A DNA stretch of 64,000 nt, taken from the NCBI RefSeq assembly GCF_900091435.1, contig NZ_FMCS01000018.1, positions 1 to 64,000 of the forward strand, in the 5' to 3' direction. Source of the stretch: Micromonospora chaiyaphumensis. GTDB lineage: Bacteria; Actinomycetota; Actinomycetes; Mycobacteriales; Micromonosporaceae. Of the stretch, positions 18,169 through 25,465 are shown piece after piece. The position numbers and the translations under genes were made by a program. The notes below the pieces were generated by a model. The model searched no databases and was not told the origin of the DNA. It saw only the letters and a list, made by a program, of their open reading frames with translations. Each line of letters starts with the position of its first letter. Position 1 is the stretch's first letter.

Positions 18169-19023
18169 TCAGCCGACGAGCGTCGTTCGGGCGAGGCCCT
18201 GGTGGGGCAGGCGGTCGGTGAGCATGGTGTGTGCGGCACGGGTGGCGCCGAGGGCGGCCGGGTCGAGCGTCGCCACCAGCACGTCCTCGCCGGTGTCCGC
18301 GCCCCGGACCAGCGGCCGGCCCTCCGGCTCGTAGACGGCGGCGCCGCCGTTGAACCGCCACGGGTCCGCGCCGTCGACGGAGTTGGCGAAGACGACATAC
18401 ATGGTGTTGTCCAGGGCGCGCGCGGCGTAGTAGAGGTCGCGGCGGTGCTCGGAGCCGGCCAGGTAGCCGCTCGGGCAGAGGTAGCCGTGGGCGCCGTCGA
18501 GCGCGGCGGCCCGGCCGTGCTCCGGGAAGCAGCCGTCGTAGCAGATACCGAGGCCGAACAGCCAGCCGTCGACCCGCAGCGAGGCGCCCCGCCGGCCGGC
18601 GTCGAACAGCTCGCGCTCGCCGCCCCAGAGCTGCTGCTTGTCGTACGCGGCGGTGACCGCGCCGGCCGGGTCGACCACCAGTGAGGAGATGGTGCGCCGC
18701 CCGTCGGGATGCCGGACGGCCGCGCCGATCACCACGCACGTCCCGCCGTCGCGGGCCGCCGCGCGCAGCGGGTCCAGCCGCCCGTCGTCGACCCGGCCCT
18801 CGGGGTCGGCCGCCACGTCGGTGCCGGTCGGGTCGGCGCCCAGGGTCGGCGGGTGGTACGCGGGCAGGAACAGCTCGGGCAGCACCACGACCCGGGCGCC
18901 GGCGGCCCGGCCGACGAGGCGGGCGGCGGTGGCGGCGTTGCCGGCGACGTCACCGGGCACGGGCTCGGCCTGCACGGTGGCCACGGTCAGCGGGTGGGTG
19001 GGGAGGGGCACGGCCTGGGTCAC
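18169..19023 (-). CDS. Carbon-nitrogen hydrolase (nitrilase superfamily)
   Basis: The 284-residue protein carries the Glu-Lys-Cys triad of nitrilases and amidases: Glu in VLPELFLPAY, Lys in YDKQQLWGGE, and Cys in LGICYDGCFPE. It hydrolyses an amide or carbamoyl bond of an unidentified small substrate; true nitrile activity is less likely for this branch. It is divergent from acnR. The 105-bp gap contains the two palindromes assigned to acnR, so either could also affect this gene. Confidence 0.88.
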   Translation of the reverse strand: MTQAVPLPTHPLTVATVQAEPVPGDVAGNAATAARLVGRAAGARVVVLPELFLPAYHPPTLGADPTGTDVAADPEGRVDDGRLDPLRAAARDGGTCVVIGAAVRHPDGRRTISSLVVDPAGAVTAAYDKQQLWGGERELFDAGRRGASLRVDGWLFGLGICYDGCFPEHGRAAALDGAHGYLCPSGYLAGSEHRRDLYYAARALDNTMYVVFANSVDGADPWRFNGGAAVYEPEGRPLVRGADTGEDVLVATLDPAALGATRAAHTMLTDRLPHQGLARTTLVG

Positions 19024-19076
19024 CGGAGGATCCTAACCGGCTCGGCCGGCCGGACGATCATGCGAAAACCACATCT

Positions 19077-19096
19077 CAAGCCGTACGTACGGTTTG
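19077..19096 (+). promoter_or_regulatory. Candidate AcnR autoregulatory operator
   Basis: CAAGCCGTACGTACGGTTTG is a 20-bp palindrome with one mismatched pair, 33 bp before the acnR GTG. It matches the acnA upstream site (1165-1184) at 17 of 20 positions. TetR proteins of this size usually bind such palindromes and repress their own gene. Confidence 0.6.
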
Positions 19097-19114
19097 CATC
19101 GGCCCGGTGCACCT

Positions 19115-19128
19115 GGAACGATCGTTCC
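19115..19128. promoter_or_regulatory. Perfect 14-bp palindrome abutting the acnR start
   Basis: GGAACGATCGTTCC ends directly at the GTG start of acnR. Its sequence differs from the GTACGTAC palindrome upstream, so it may bind another regulator. It could instead form an RNA hairpin that hides the start codon. No Shine-Dalgarno is evident in front of the GTG. Confidence 0.45.
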
Positions 19129-19701
19129 GTGCCCAGAGTAAGCCAGGACCAGCTCGACGCGCGCCGCCAGGAGATCCTCGGCGCCGCGCGGGCGTGTTTC
19201 GCCCGACACGGCTACGAGGGTGCCACGGTCCGCCGGCTGGAGGAGGCGACCGGGCTCTCCCGGGGCGCGATCTTCCACCACTTCCGGGACAAGGACTCGC
19301 TCTTCCTCGCCGTGGCCGAGGACGACGCGGCGGTCATGGTGGAGACCGTGGCCCGCAACGGCCTGGTCCAGGTGATGCGTGACCTGCTGGCCCGGGCGGT
19401 CTCCCCGGACACCACCGGCTGGCTCGGCAGCCAGCTCGAGGTGTCCCGGCGGCTGCGCACCGACCCCGCGTTCGCCCGGCGCTGGGCGGAACGCTCGGCG
19501 GCGATCGCCGAGGCCACCCGGGAGCGCCTGCTCCGCCAGCGCGAGGCCGGGGTGCTTCGCGACGACGTGCCGATCGACGTGCTGGCCCAGTTCCTGGAGC
19601 TGGCGTACGACGGGCTGGTGCTGCACCTGGCGATGGGGCGTCCCGCCGGTGACCTGGGCCGGGTGCTCGACCTGGTCGAGGAGGCCGTGCGCCGGCACTG
19701 A
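19129..19701 (+). CDS. acnR: TetR-type aconitase repressor AcnR
   Basis: The 190-residue TetR regulator has N-terminal helix-turn-helix segments EILGAARACFARHGYEGAT, VRRLEEATGLSRGAIFHHF and KDSLFLAVAEDDAA. From memory, these and the C-terminal DVPIDVLAQFLE and LDLVEEAVRR segments closely match Corynebacterium glutamicum AcnR, which represses aconitase and senses citrate-type ligands. In corynebacteria acnR sits immediately after acn; here it is 15 kb from the end of acnA on the same strand, but the two genes share an operator-like palindrome. The GTG start matches the conserved N-terminus. It probably represses itself as well as acnA. Confidence 0.88.
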   Translation: MPRVSQDQLDARRQEILGAARACFARHGYEGATVRRLEEATGLSRGAIFHHFRDKDSLFLAVAEDDAAVMVETVARNGLVQVMRDLLARAVSPDTTGWLGSQLEVSRRLRTDPAFARRWAERSAAIAEATRERLLRQREAGVLRDDVPIDVLAQFLELAYDGLVLHLAMGRPAGDLGRVLDLVEEAVRRH

Positions 19702-19802
19702 CCGGCCGCGGGTCTCGGTCCGGTAACTCGACCCGCCGGGGAGATCGACGCTGGCGGACCTGCTCCACAATGAGCCGCGACCCCTCGCGACAGGAGCAGA
19801 GC

Positions 19803-20705
19803 ATGACAGTCCTCGCGGGCGACACCTGGGGCATCCCCGGCCCCGTCTTCCTCCGCTGGTACGTCGTGGCGGCCGTCGTGCTGGTCGCCGGTGCCCTGGT
19901 GTACCGGTGGCGCGCGCTGGCCGGCACCCCGGTCCACGACGGTGGGCCGCTCGGGCCGCAGCAGGTCGCCTACCTCAACGGGGGCGACCAGCTCGCCGTC
20001 TGGACCGCGCTCGGCGGGCTGCGCCGGGCCGGCGCGGTCGGCGTACGCCCCGACCGGCGGCTCACCACCGGCGGCCCGCTGCCGGCCGGCGTCACCCCGC
20101 TGGACCAGGCCATCCACCACGCGGCCAACCGGGGCCTGCGCTCCCGGGAGCTGGGCCAGGACGAGTGGGTCCGGCGCGCCCTCGACGAGCTGCGCGACGG
20201 TCTCGTGCGTCGCGGCCTGGCACTGGACAAGGAGCGGCGCGCGACGCTGCGCCGCGGCGCCCTGCTCGTCGGGGCCCTGCTGGCGCTCGGCTTCGTCCGG
20301 GCCTTCGCCGGCATGTCCAACAGCCGGCCCGTCGGCTGGCTGATGCTCACCCTGGTGCCGCTGTTCATCGCGTTCCTCCTGCTCAACCGGGTGCCGTGGC
20401 GCACCCGGGCGGCCACCCGGGCGCTGCGCGAGCTGCGCCGGGAGCACACCTGGCTGCGTCCCTCCGCCGCGCCGGCCTACGCCACCTACGGCCCGTCCGA
20501 CGCCGCGATGGGCGTCGCGCTGTTCGGCACCGCCACCCTCTGGAGCATGGACCCGGGCTTCTCCGAGCAGGCCGAGATCCAGCGCCAGGCGATGGGGTCG
20601 AGCGGCAGCTCGGGCGGCTCCTGCGGGGGCGGCAGCTCGTGCGGCGGTGGCAGCTCCTGCGGGGGCGGTGGCGGCTGCGGCGGCGGTGGCGGGTGCGGCG
20701 GATGA
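19803..20705 (+). CDS. TIGR04222 membrane protein with periodic Cys/Gly tail
   Basis: The 300-residue protein has an N-terminal membrane helix (FLRWYVVAAVVLVAGALVYRW, residues about 17-37), a soluble region with GPQQVAYLNGGDQLAVWTAL, and a hydrophobic pair around residues 155-195 (LLVGALLALGF; LMLTLVPLFIAFLLL). This is the TIGR04222 pattern. The last 30 residues are nearly pure Gly, Ser and Cys, with five Cys exactly six residues apart (C-x5 repeated). The ATG is chosen for AGGAG upstream. The gene overlaps the DUF692/MNIO gene by ATGA. MNIO enzymes modify Cys in peptide substrates, so this tail is a plausible substrate; that is inference. The tail could instead be a metal-binding segment. 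Confidence 0.82.
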   Translation: MTVLAGDTWGIPGPVFLRWYVVAAVVLVAGALVYRWRALAGTPVHDGGPLGPQQVAYLNGGDQLAVWTALGGLRRAGAVGVRPDRRLTTGGPLPAGVTPLDQAIHHAANRGLRSRELGQDEWVRRALDELRDGLVRRGLALDKERRATLRRGALLVGALLALGFVRAFAGMSNSRPVGWLMLTLVPLFIAFLLLNRVPWRTRAATRALRELRREHTWLRPSAAPAYATYGPSDAAMGVALFGTATLWSMDPGFSEQAEIQRQAMGSSGSSGGSCGGGSSCGGGSSCGGGGGCGGGGGCGG

Positions 20706-21520
20706 CCGGCCCGTCCGGCGTGGGCATCGGCTGGCGGCCGGAGATCGCCGGCTTCGTGGCCGGCCTGCCCGGGCTGCGGTTCGTCGAGGTGGTCGCCGAG
20801 TCGGTCGCCCCGGCCGGGCCGCTCCCGGACGGCCTGGCCGAGCTGCGCGGCCGGGGCGTCACCGTCGTACCCCACGGGGTGAAGCTCTCCCTCGGCGGCG
20901 CGGAACCGGTCGACCCGGCCCGGGTGGCGCACCTGGCCGGTGTGGCCGCGGCGCTGGACGCGCCGCTGGTCAGCGAGCACATCGCGTTCGTGCGGGCCGG
21001 CGGCGTGGAGGCCGGTCACCTGCTCCCGCTGCCCCGCAGCCGGGAGGCGGTGGCCGCGGTGGTGGCCAACGTGCGGCGGACGCAGGCGGAGCTGCCGGTG
21101 CCACTGGCCCTGGAGCCGATCGCCGCGCTCTTCGACTGGCCCGACGACGAGCTGGACGAGGCCGACTTCCTCACCGAGATCCTCGACGCCACCGGCGCGC
21201 TGCTGCTGCTCGACGTCGCCAACGTGCACGCCAACGCCTGCAACCGGGGCGGCGACCCGACCGCCCTGCTGGACCGGCTGCCGCTGGACCGGATCGCCTA
21301 CGTGCACGTGGCCGGCGGCGCCGAGCACGGCGGTTTCTACCACGACACGCACACCGACCCGGTCCCCGCCGAGGTGCTCGACCTGGTCCGGGAGCTGTGC
21401 GACCGGCGCCCTCCCCCGGCGCTGCTGCTGGAACGCGACGGCCACTACCCGCCCGCCGCCGAGCTGCGCGGCGAGCTGGACGCCCTGGCCGCCGCCTCGG
21501 GACACCCGGTGGTCACGTGA
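20702..21520 (+). CDS. DUF692 multinuclear iron-dependent oxygenase (MNIO)
   Basis: The 272-residue TIM-barrel protein has likely iron ligands in family order: H58 (VPHGV), H93 (SEHIAF), E138 (ALEPI), D171 and H176 (LLLDVANVHANA), H202 (YVHVAGG), D215 and H217 (HDTHTDP), and E244 (LLLERDG). DUF692/MNIO enzymes such as MbnB, TglH and BufB use two or three irons and oxygen to remodel Cys residues of ribosomal peptides, usually with a partner protein. ATG 20702 overlaps the stop of the Cys-tail gene, and its own stop overlaps the next gene (GTGA). The order substrate-like, enzyme, partner-like fits a modification cassette. Confidence 0.9.
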   Translation: MTGPSGVGIGWRPEIAGFVAGLPGLRFVEVVAESVAPAGPLPDGLAELRGRGVTVVPHGVKLSLGGAEPVDPARVAHLAGVAAALDAPLVSEHIAFVRAGGVEAGHLLPLPRSREAVAAVVANVRRTQAELPVPLALEPIAALFDWPDDELDEADFLTEILDATGALLLLDVANVHANACNRGGDPTALLDRLPLDRIAYVHVAGGAEHGGFYHDTHTDPVPAEVLDLVRELCDRRPPPALLLERDGHYPPAAELRGELDALAAASGHPVVT

Positions 21521-22026
21521 GCGGCGGCAACCCGGCAACGCCGGGCCGCCGCCGCGTCCCGGCGCCCGGCGGCGAGGTGAGTGGCGGCAACCTGGCCGCG
21601 CGCCAGGCGCAGCTGGTGGCGGCGCTGGTGGCCGGCGGGCCGCTGCCGCCCGGGTTCGCCGCCGCGCCCGTGGAGGCGGCCCGGCGGGCGCTGCTGCGCA
21701 AGCGGGCCGGCGACGTGGCCCGGCACTGGCCGCTGCTGGCGGCCGGTGTCGGGGACGCCTGGCCGGCCACCTTCGCCGGCTGGGCCGCCGGCCGCCCCAC
21801 CAACGGCTCCCTGCGCGACGGCTGGGACCTGGCCCGGGAGCTGCGCGACCGGGGCACGCTGCCGCCGCTGGGGGCCGAGGAACTGGCCGCCCGCGAGGCG
21901 GCGACCCGCTACGACGGCCGCACCGCGCCCCGGCCCCGCCGGCTGCCGGCCGTCGCCCGGGCCGGCGGCGCCGTCGCGGCCCAGCTGGCCGGCCGGGTAC
22001 GCCTGCTCCGGCCCGCCCCGCGCTGA
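21517..22026 (+). CDS. SCO6045-like protein, putative MNIO partner
   Basis: The 169-residue protein is mostly helical and Arg/Ala-rich, with a core of AARQAQLVAALVAGGPLPPGF, RRALLRKRAGDVARHWPLL and WDLARELRDRGTLPPLGAEEL. From memory it resembles the SCO6045-like family encoded beside DUF692 genes in Streptomyces. MNIO enzymes normally need a small partner for substrate recognition, so that is the proposed role. GTG 21517 overlaps the MNIO stop; a second start at GTG 21577 sits in a near-copy of the first (VSGGN twice), and this may be the functional one. No catalytic motif is visible. Confidence 0.65.
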   Translation: MSGGNPATPGRRRVPAPGGEVSGGNLAARQAQLVAALVAGGPLPPGFAAAPVEAARRALLRKRAGDVARHWPLLAAGVGDAWPATFAGWAAGRPTNGSLRDGWDLARELRDRGTLPPLGAEELAAREAATRYDGRTAPRPRRLPAVARAGGAVAAQLAGRVRLLRPAPR

Positions 22027-22069
22027 GAGCGGGTGGCAGGCCCCTCCGCGGTACGGCAGGATCGGCCCC

Positions 22070-22831
22070 ATGGATCTCGGACTCGCCGACCGGGTGTACG
22101 TGCTGACCGGCGCCTCGGGCGGCCTCGGCTTCGCCACCGCCGAGCAGCTCGTCGCCGACGGCGCGCGCGTGGTGATCTCGTCCCGCGTCCCGGAGCGGGT
22201 GGCCGCCGCCGTCGAGGCGCTCGGCGGGCCGGAGCGGGTCATCGGGCTGACCGCCGACCTCACCGACGCGGGCACCCCGGAGCGGCTCGTCGCGGCGGCG
22301 CGCGAGCAGTTCGGCCGGCTCGACGGGGCGCTCATCTCGGTGGGCGGCCCGCCCCGGGGCACCGCCGCCCAGGTCACCGACGAGCAGTGGCGGGAGTCCT
22401 TCGAGACGGTCTTCCTGGGCAGCGTCCGCACCGCGCGCACGGTGGCCGCCGCGCTCGCCGACGGGGGTGCCATCGGGCTGGTGCTGTCCACCTCGGTCCG
22501 CAGCCCGCTGCCCGGCCTCGGCATCTCCAACGGCCTGCGCCCCGGCCTGGCCGGCGTCGCCAAGGACCTGGCCGACGAGCACGGCCCCCGCGGCGTACGG
22601 GTGGTCAGCCTCCTGCCGGGGCGGATCATGACCGACCGTAACCGGGAACTCCTGGCGGCCAGCGGCGACGCGGAGCGGGCCCGCGCCGAGGCGGAGGCGT
22701 CGATCCCGCTGGGCCGGATCGGCGACCCCGCCGAGTTCGGCCGGGTGGCCGCCTTCCTGCTCTCCCCCGCCGCCGGCTACGTCACCGGGGTCACCGTGCC
22801 GGTCGACGGCGGCGCGCTGCGCGGCCTGTGA
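22070..22831 (+). CDS. SDR family oxidoreductase, atypical active site
   Basis: The 253-residue Rossmann protein has TGASGGLG for dinucleotide binding, a Ser in LSTSVRSPLPG, and the C-terminal PVDGGALRGL close of 3-oxoacyl-ACP reductase-like SDRs. The canonical catalytic Y-x-x-x-K is absent: SNGLR occupies the expected place. Some 3-oxoacyl reductase-like subfamilies show the same S/N/R pattern, so this is probably a genuine subfamily and not a broken gene, but the reaction cannot be predicted. It starts 43 bp after the SCO6045-like gene and overlaps the Mug gene by GTGA, so it may belong to the same transcript. Confidence 0.87.
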   Translation: MDLGLADRVYVLTGASGGLGFATAEQLVADGARVVISSRVPERVAAAVEALGGPERVIGLTADLTDAGTPERLVAAAREQFGRLDGALISVGGPPRGTAAQVTDEQWRESFETVFLGSVRTARTVAAALADGGAIGLVLSTSVRSPLPGLGISNGLRPGLAGVAKDLADEHGPRGVRVVSLLPGRIMTDRNRELLAASGDAERARAEAEASIPLGRIGDPAEFGRVAAFLLSPAAGYVTGVTVPVDGGALRGL

Positions 22832-23445
22832 GCGACCGACGCCGTCCCGCCGGCGGCCGGCCGGACCCCGCACCGGGGTCGCCGGCCCGGCGCTATCCCC
22901 GCCCCAGCAAGGAACAGCTCGCGGCGGCCGCCGACCGGCTCCTCCCGGACGTCATCGCGCCCGGGCTGGACGTGCTCTTCGTCGGCATCAACCCGGGCCT
23001 GTGGTCGGCGGCCACCGGCTGGCACTTCGCCCGCCCGGGCAACCGGTTCTGGCCGGCCCTGCACCGGGGCGGCTTCACCCCGCGCCAGTTGCACCCGAGC
23101 GAGCAGGACGAGCTGCCCGGTCTCGGGCTGGGCATCACCAACATGGTGGCCCGGGCCAGCGCCCGCGCCGACGAGCTGACCGCCGAGGAGCTGGTCGAGG
23201 GGGCGCGGGAGCTGACCGCCAAGGTGGCGCGGTACCGGCCGCGCTGGGTGGCGGTGGTCGGGGTGACCGCGTACCGGATCGGGTTCGCCCGGCCGAAGGC
23301 GGGCTTCGGGCCGCAGCCGGAACCCCTCGCGGCGGCCCGGCTCTGGGTGCTGCCCAACCCGAGCGGGTTGAACGCGCACTTCACCCCGGAGACGCTCGGG
23401 GCCGCCTTCGGTGAGCTGCGCGCCGCGGTGACCGCCGGCGGCTAG
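22828..23445 (+). CDS. mug: G/U mismatch-specific DNA glycosylase (Mug)
   Basis: The 205-residue protein has the TDG/Mug uracil-glycosylase motifs VGINPGLWSAATGWHFARPG (motif 1, GINPG) and LPNPSGLNAHF (motif 2, NPSGLN). The enzyme removes uracil or ethenocytosine opposite G and starts base-excision repair. A Pro/Arg-rich N-terminal tail of about 30 residues precedes the domain, as in many actinobacterial forms. Its GTG start overlaps the SDR stop. It ends one base before the convergent map gene stop. Confidence 0.93.
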   Translation: MSDRRRPAGGRPDPAPGSPARRYPRPSKEQLAAAADRLLPDVIAPGLDVLFVGINPGLWSAATGWHFARPGNRFWPALHRGGFTPRQLHPSEQDELPGLGLGITNMVARASARADELTAEELVEGARELTAKVARYRPRWVAVVGVTAYRIGFARPKAGFGPQPEPLAAARLWVLPNPSGLNAHFTPETLGAAFGELRAAVTAGG

Positions 23446-23446
23446 C

Positions 23447-24229
23447 TCATGGTTGCGGCTGCTTCGGCAGGGTGAGCACCTCGGCCCCGTCGTCGGTGAT
23501 GGCGATCGTGTGCTCGCTGTGCGCGGTCCGGCAGCCGGTCGCGCTGCGCAGCGTCCAGCCGTCGGCATCGGTGCGGAGCTCGGCGGTGTCCGCCATGACC
23601 CACGGCTCCAGGGCCAGCAACAGCCCGGGGCGCAGCCGGTATCCGCGGCCGGGCCGCCCCGTGTTCGGGACGTGCGGGTCCTGGTGCATCGTCGACCCGA
23701 CGCCATGACCGCCGAACTCGGTGTTGACCGGGTAGCCCGCCTCGCGGAGGACCGAACCGATGGCATGGGAGATGTCACCGATGCGCGCTCCCGGCCCGGC
23801 CGCGGCGATCCCCGCCCGCAACGCGCGCTCGGTCGCGCCGATCAGCGCGACGCTCTCCGGGGGTCTCGAGTCGCCCACGACGAAGCTGACGGCGGAGTCG
23901 GCGACGACTCCGCCGAGGGCGACGGCGAGGTCGAGCGTCAGCAGGTCACCGCCGGCGAGCGCGTAGTCGTGGGGCAGCCCGTGGAGCACGGCGTCGTTGA
24001 CCGACGTGCAGATGTAGTGGCCGAACGGCCCGCGCCCGAAGGACGGCTCGTAGTCGACGTAGCAGGACTTCCCGCCGGCCTCGGTGATCATGGACTGGGC
24101 CCAGCGGTCGATGTCCAGGAGGTTCGTGCCGACCTCGCAACGACCCCGCAGCGTCTGCAGGATGTCAGCGACCAGGGCACCAGCCTCCCTGGCTCGTGGC
24201 AGCTCGGTGGGGCTCAGGATCTCGATCAT
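23447..24229 (-). CDS. map: Type I methionine aminopeptidase
   Basis: The 260-residue enzyme has the pita-bread metal ligands: two Asp in LLTLDLAVALGGVVADSA, His in FGGHGVG, Glu in LALEPWV and Glu in SEHTIAI. It removes the initiator Met from new proteins when the second residue is small. Actinobacteria often have several map genes; this form sits divergent from a small XRE regulator and not in the ribosomal protein cluster, so it is probably an accessory copy. A short intergenic region with repeated TATCCCGG may control both genes. Confidence 0.93.
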   Translation of the reverse strand: MIEILSPTELPRAREAGALVADILQTLRGRCEVGTNLLDIDRWAQSMITEAGGKSCYVDYEPSFGRGPFGHYICTSVNDAVLHGLPHDYALAGGDLLTLDLAVALGGVVADSAVSFVVGDSRPPESVALIGATERALRAGIAAAGPGARIGDISHAIGSVLREAGYPVNTEFGGHGVGSTMHQDPHVPNTGRPGRGYRLRPGLLLALEPWVMADTAELRTDADGWTLRSATGCRTAHSEHTIAITDDGAEVLTLPKQPQP

Positions 24230-24257
24230 GCGACGCCTTACTCGTCCGGCCAATAAA

Positions 24258-24288
24258 TATCCCGGCCATACTATCCCGGTACTACAAT
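24258..24288. promoter_or_regulatory. Divergent map/XRE control region
   Basis: The 66-bp gap between map and the XRE gene is A/T-richer than its surroundings and contains TATCCCGG twice (24258-24265 and 24272-24279, 14 bp apart). TACAAT (24283-24288), a good -10 hexamer, is only 7 bp before the XRE ATG. The XRE mRNA would then be leaderless or nearly so. The tandem repeats are candidate XRE operators acting on both promoters. Confidence 0.5.
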
Positions 24289-24295
24289 CGGCGTC

Positions 24296-24598
24296 ATGGT
24301 CAGGTTGCCGCTCACTCCCGCAGAGGTCGAGCGCGGGCAGCGCCTCGGCGCGCTCCTGCGCCAGGCCCGGGGGGAGCGTTCGATGCTTGTCACCGCGCTG
24401 GACGCGGGCGTCTCGCCGGAGACCCTTCGGAAGATCGAGTCCGGCCGGGTGGCCACCCCCGCCTTCCCGACCATCGCGGCGATCGCCGACGTGCTCGGCC
24501 TCTCCCTCGATGCCGTGTGGGCGGAGATCAACCAGGCGGACGGCGCCGCCGGTCCCGCGAGGCCGGGTCGCCACGCAGGGCAGCGGTTGGCCTCGTAG
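24296..24598 (+). CDS. Small XRE-family helix-turn-helix regulator
   Basis: The 100-residue protein is almost entirely one HTH_3 domain: LGALLRQARGERSMLVTALDAGVSPETLRKIESGRVATPAFPTIAAIADVLGLSLDAVW (abridged). It has a basic N-terminus and a short Gly/Ala tail. It is divergent from map with a shared promoter region; map/XRE pairs like this occur in other actinobacteria, which suggests the regulator controls map or itself. No Shine-Dalgarno is visible, in keeping with a leaderless start. Confidence 0.85.
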   Translation: MVRLPLTPAEVERGQRLGALLRQARGERSMLVTALDAGVSPETLRKIESGRVATPAFPTIAAIADVLGLSLDAVWAEINQADGAAGPARPGRHAGQRLAS

Positions 24599-24648
24599 GA
24601 CCGGCGGCTGGCCGGCGCCGGGTGGCGGTGGTCGGGGTGACGGCCAGG

Positions 24649-25431
24649 TCAGCCGGGCCGCTCCGCCAGCCGCTCCATGCGGTTCCAACCACTCCACCCA
24701 CGCTCGCGCAACAGCTCCACGAGCCGCTCCACCCGCGGATCGGCCTCGACGGCCAGCGAATCCAGCAGGTCGTGCGGCAGATCGTCGTACGCCTCCTCCC
24801 CGAGGTTGATCTCGCCCGAGGCGTGCGCCTGCTCGGCCAGGCAGGCCATGAGGTCGGCGGCTTCCTCCAGACGCGAGTCGTCGCCCGCGTCGTCGTCGTC
24901 GAAGATCTCCGACAGGACCCGGTAGAGCCGAACGACACGCGGATCGTCGAGCTGCGCGAGCTTCCCCGGCATGAACTCGCGGACGCGATCGGACCAGCGG
25001 GCCGCCAGCAGGATCCACCCGTCCCGCTCACCTTCCACCATCCGCTCCGAAACCCCGAGCTCCCGGAGCCGATCGAGATAGGCGATCACCTCCGACGGGA
25101 GCGCCAGGGCGTCCCCAGCGGCGAGCTGCGCGATCTGCTCGCGGCTGGTCTCCAGCCGTTGGATCTCATCCCTCAGGTGGCTGTCGATCCGCCGCACCGC
25201 CTCGGCGAAAGCAGCCGGGTCGGCGTCGAGCATCTGACCGATCCGGGACAACGGCACGCCGGCGTCGGCCAGCGTGCGGATCTTGATGAGGGACACGACC
25301 GCGGCCGCGCGATACCGCCGGTAACCTGCCGCGTCGCGCTCCGGCTCGGGCAGCAGCCCGATCTGGTGGTAGTGCCGCACCGCCCGCACCGTGACGCCGG
25401 CGTACGCCGCCAGTTGACCGATCGTCAGCAT
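24649..25431 (-). CDS. MerR-family transcriptional regulator
   Basis: The 260-residue protein starts with a MerR winged helix: MLTIGQLAAYAGVTVRAVRHYHQIGLLPEPERDA, then RYRAAAVVSLIKIRTLADAGVPL. A dimerisation coiled coil follows (about 85-125), then an acidic C-terminal effector domain of about 130 residues without metal-binding Cys. A multidrug- or small-ligand-responsive role is more likely than metal sensing. It lies 34 bp after the ABC permease on the same strand, so it is probably the third gene of the exporter operon and its regulator. ATG 25431 is preferred to an upstream start that adds nine residues. Confidence 0.87.
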   Translation of the reverse strand: MLTIGQLAAYAGVTVRAVRHYHQIGLLPEPERDAAGYRRYRAAAVVSLIKIRTLADAGVPLSRIGQMLDADPAAFAEAVRRIDSHLRDEIQRLETSREQIAQLAAGDALALPSEVIAYLDRLRELGVSERMVEGERDGWILLAARWSDRVREFMPGKLAQLDDPRVVRLYRVLSEIFDDDDAGDDSRLEEAADLMACLAEQAHASGEINLGEEAYDDLPHDLLDSLAVEADPRVERLVELLRERGWSGWNRMERLAERPG

Positions 25432-25465
25432 GCTCCGATCCTGCCCCTCACCGCCCAACGCCAGC

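Noticed and set aside
24258..24279. Start of a CRISPR array (two TATCCCGG copies)
   Set aside because: The repeats are 8 bp with a 6-bp gap and no further copies or cas genes; an operator is more likely.
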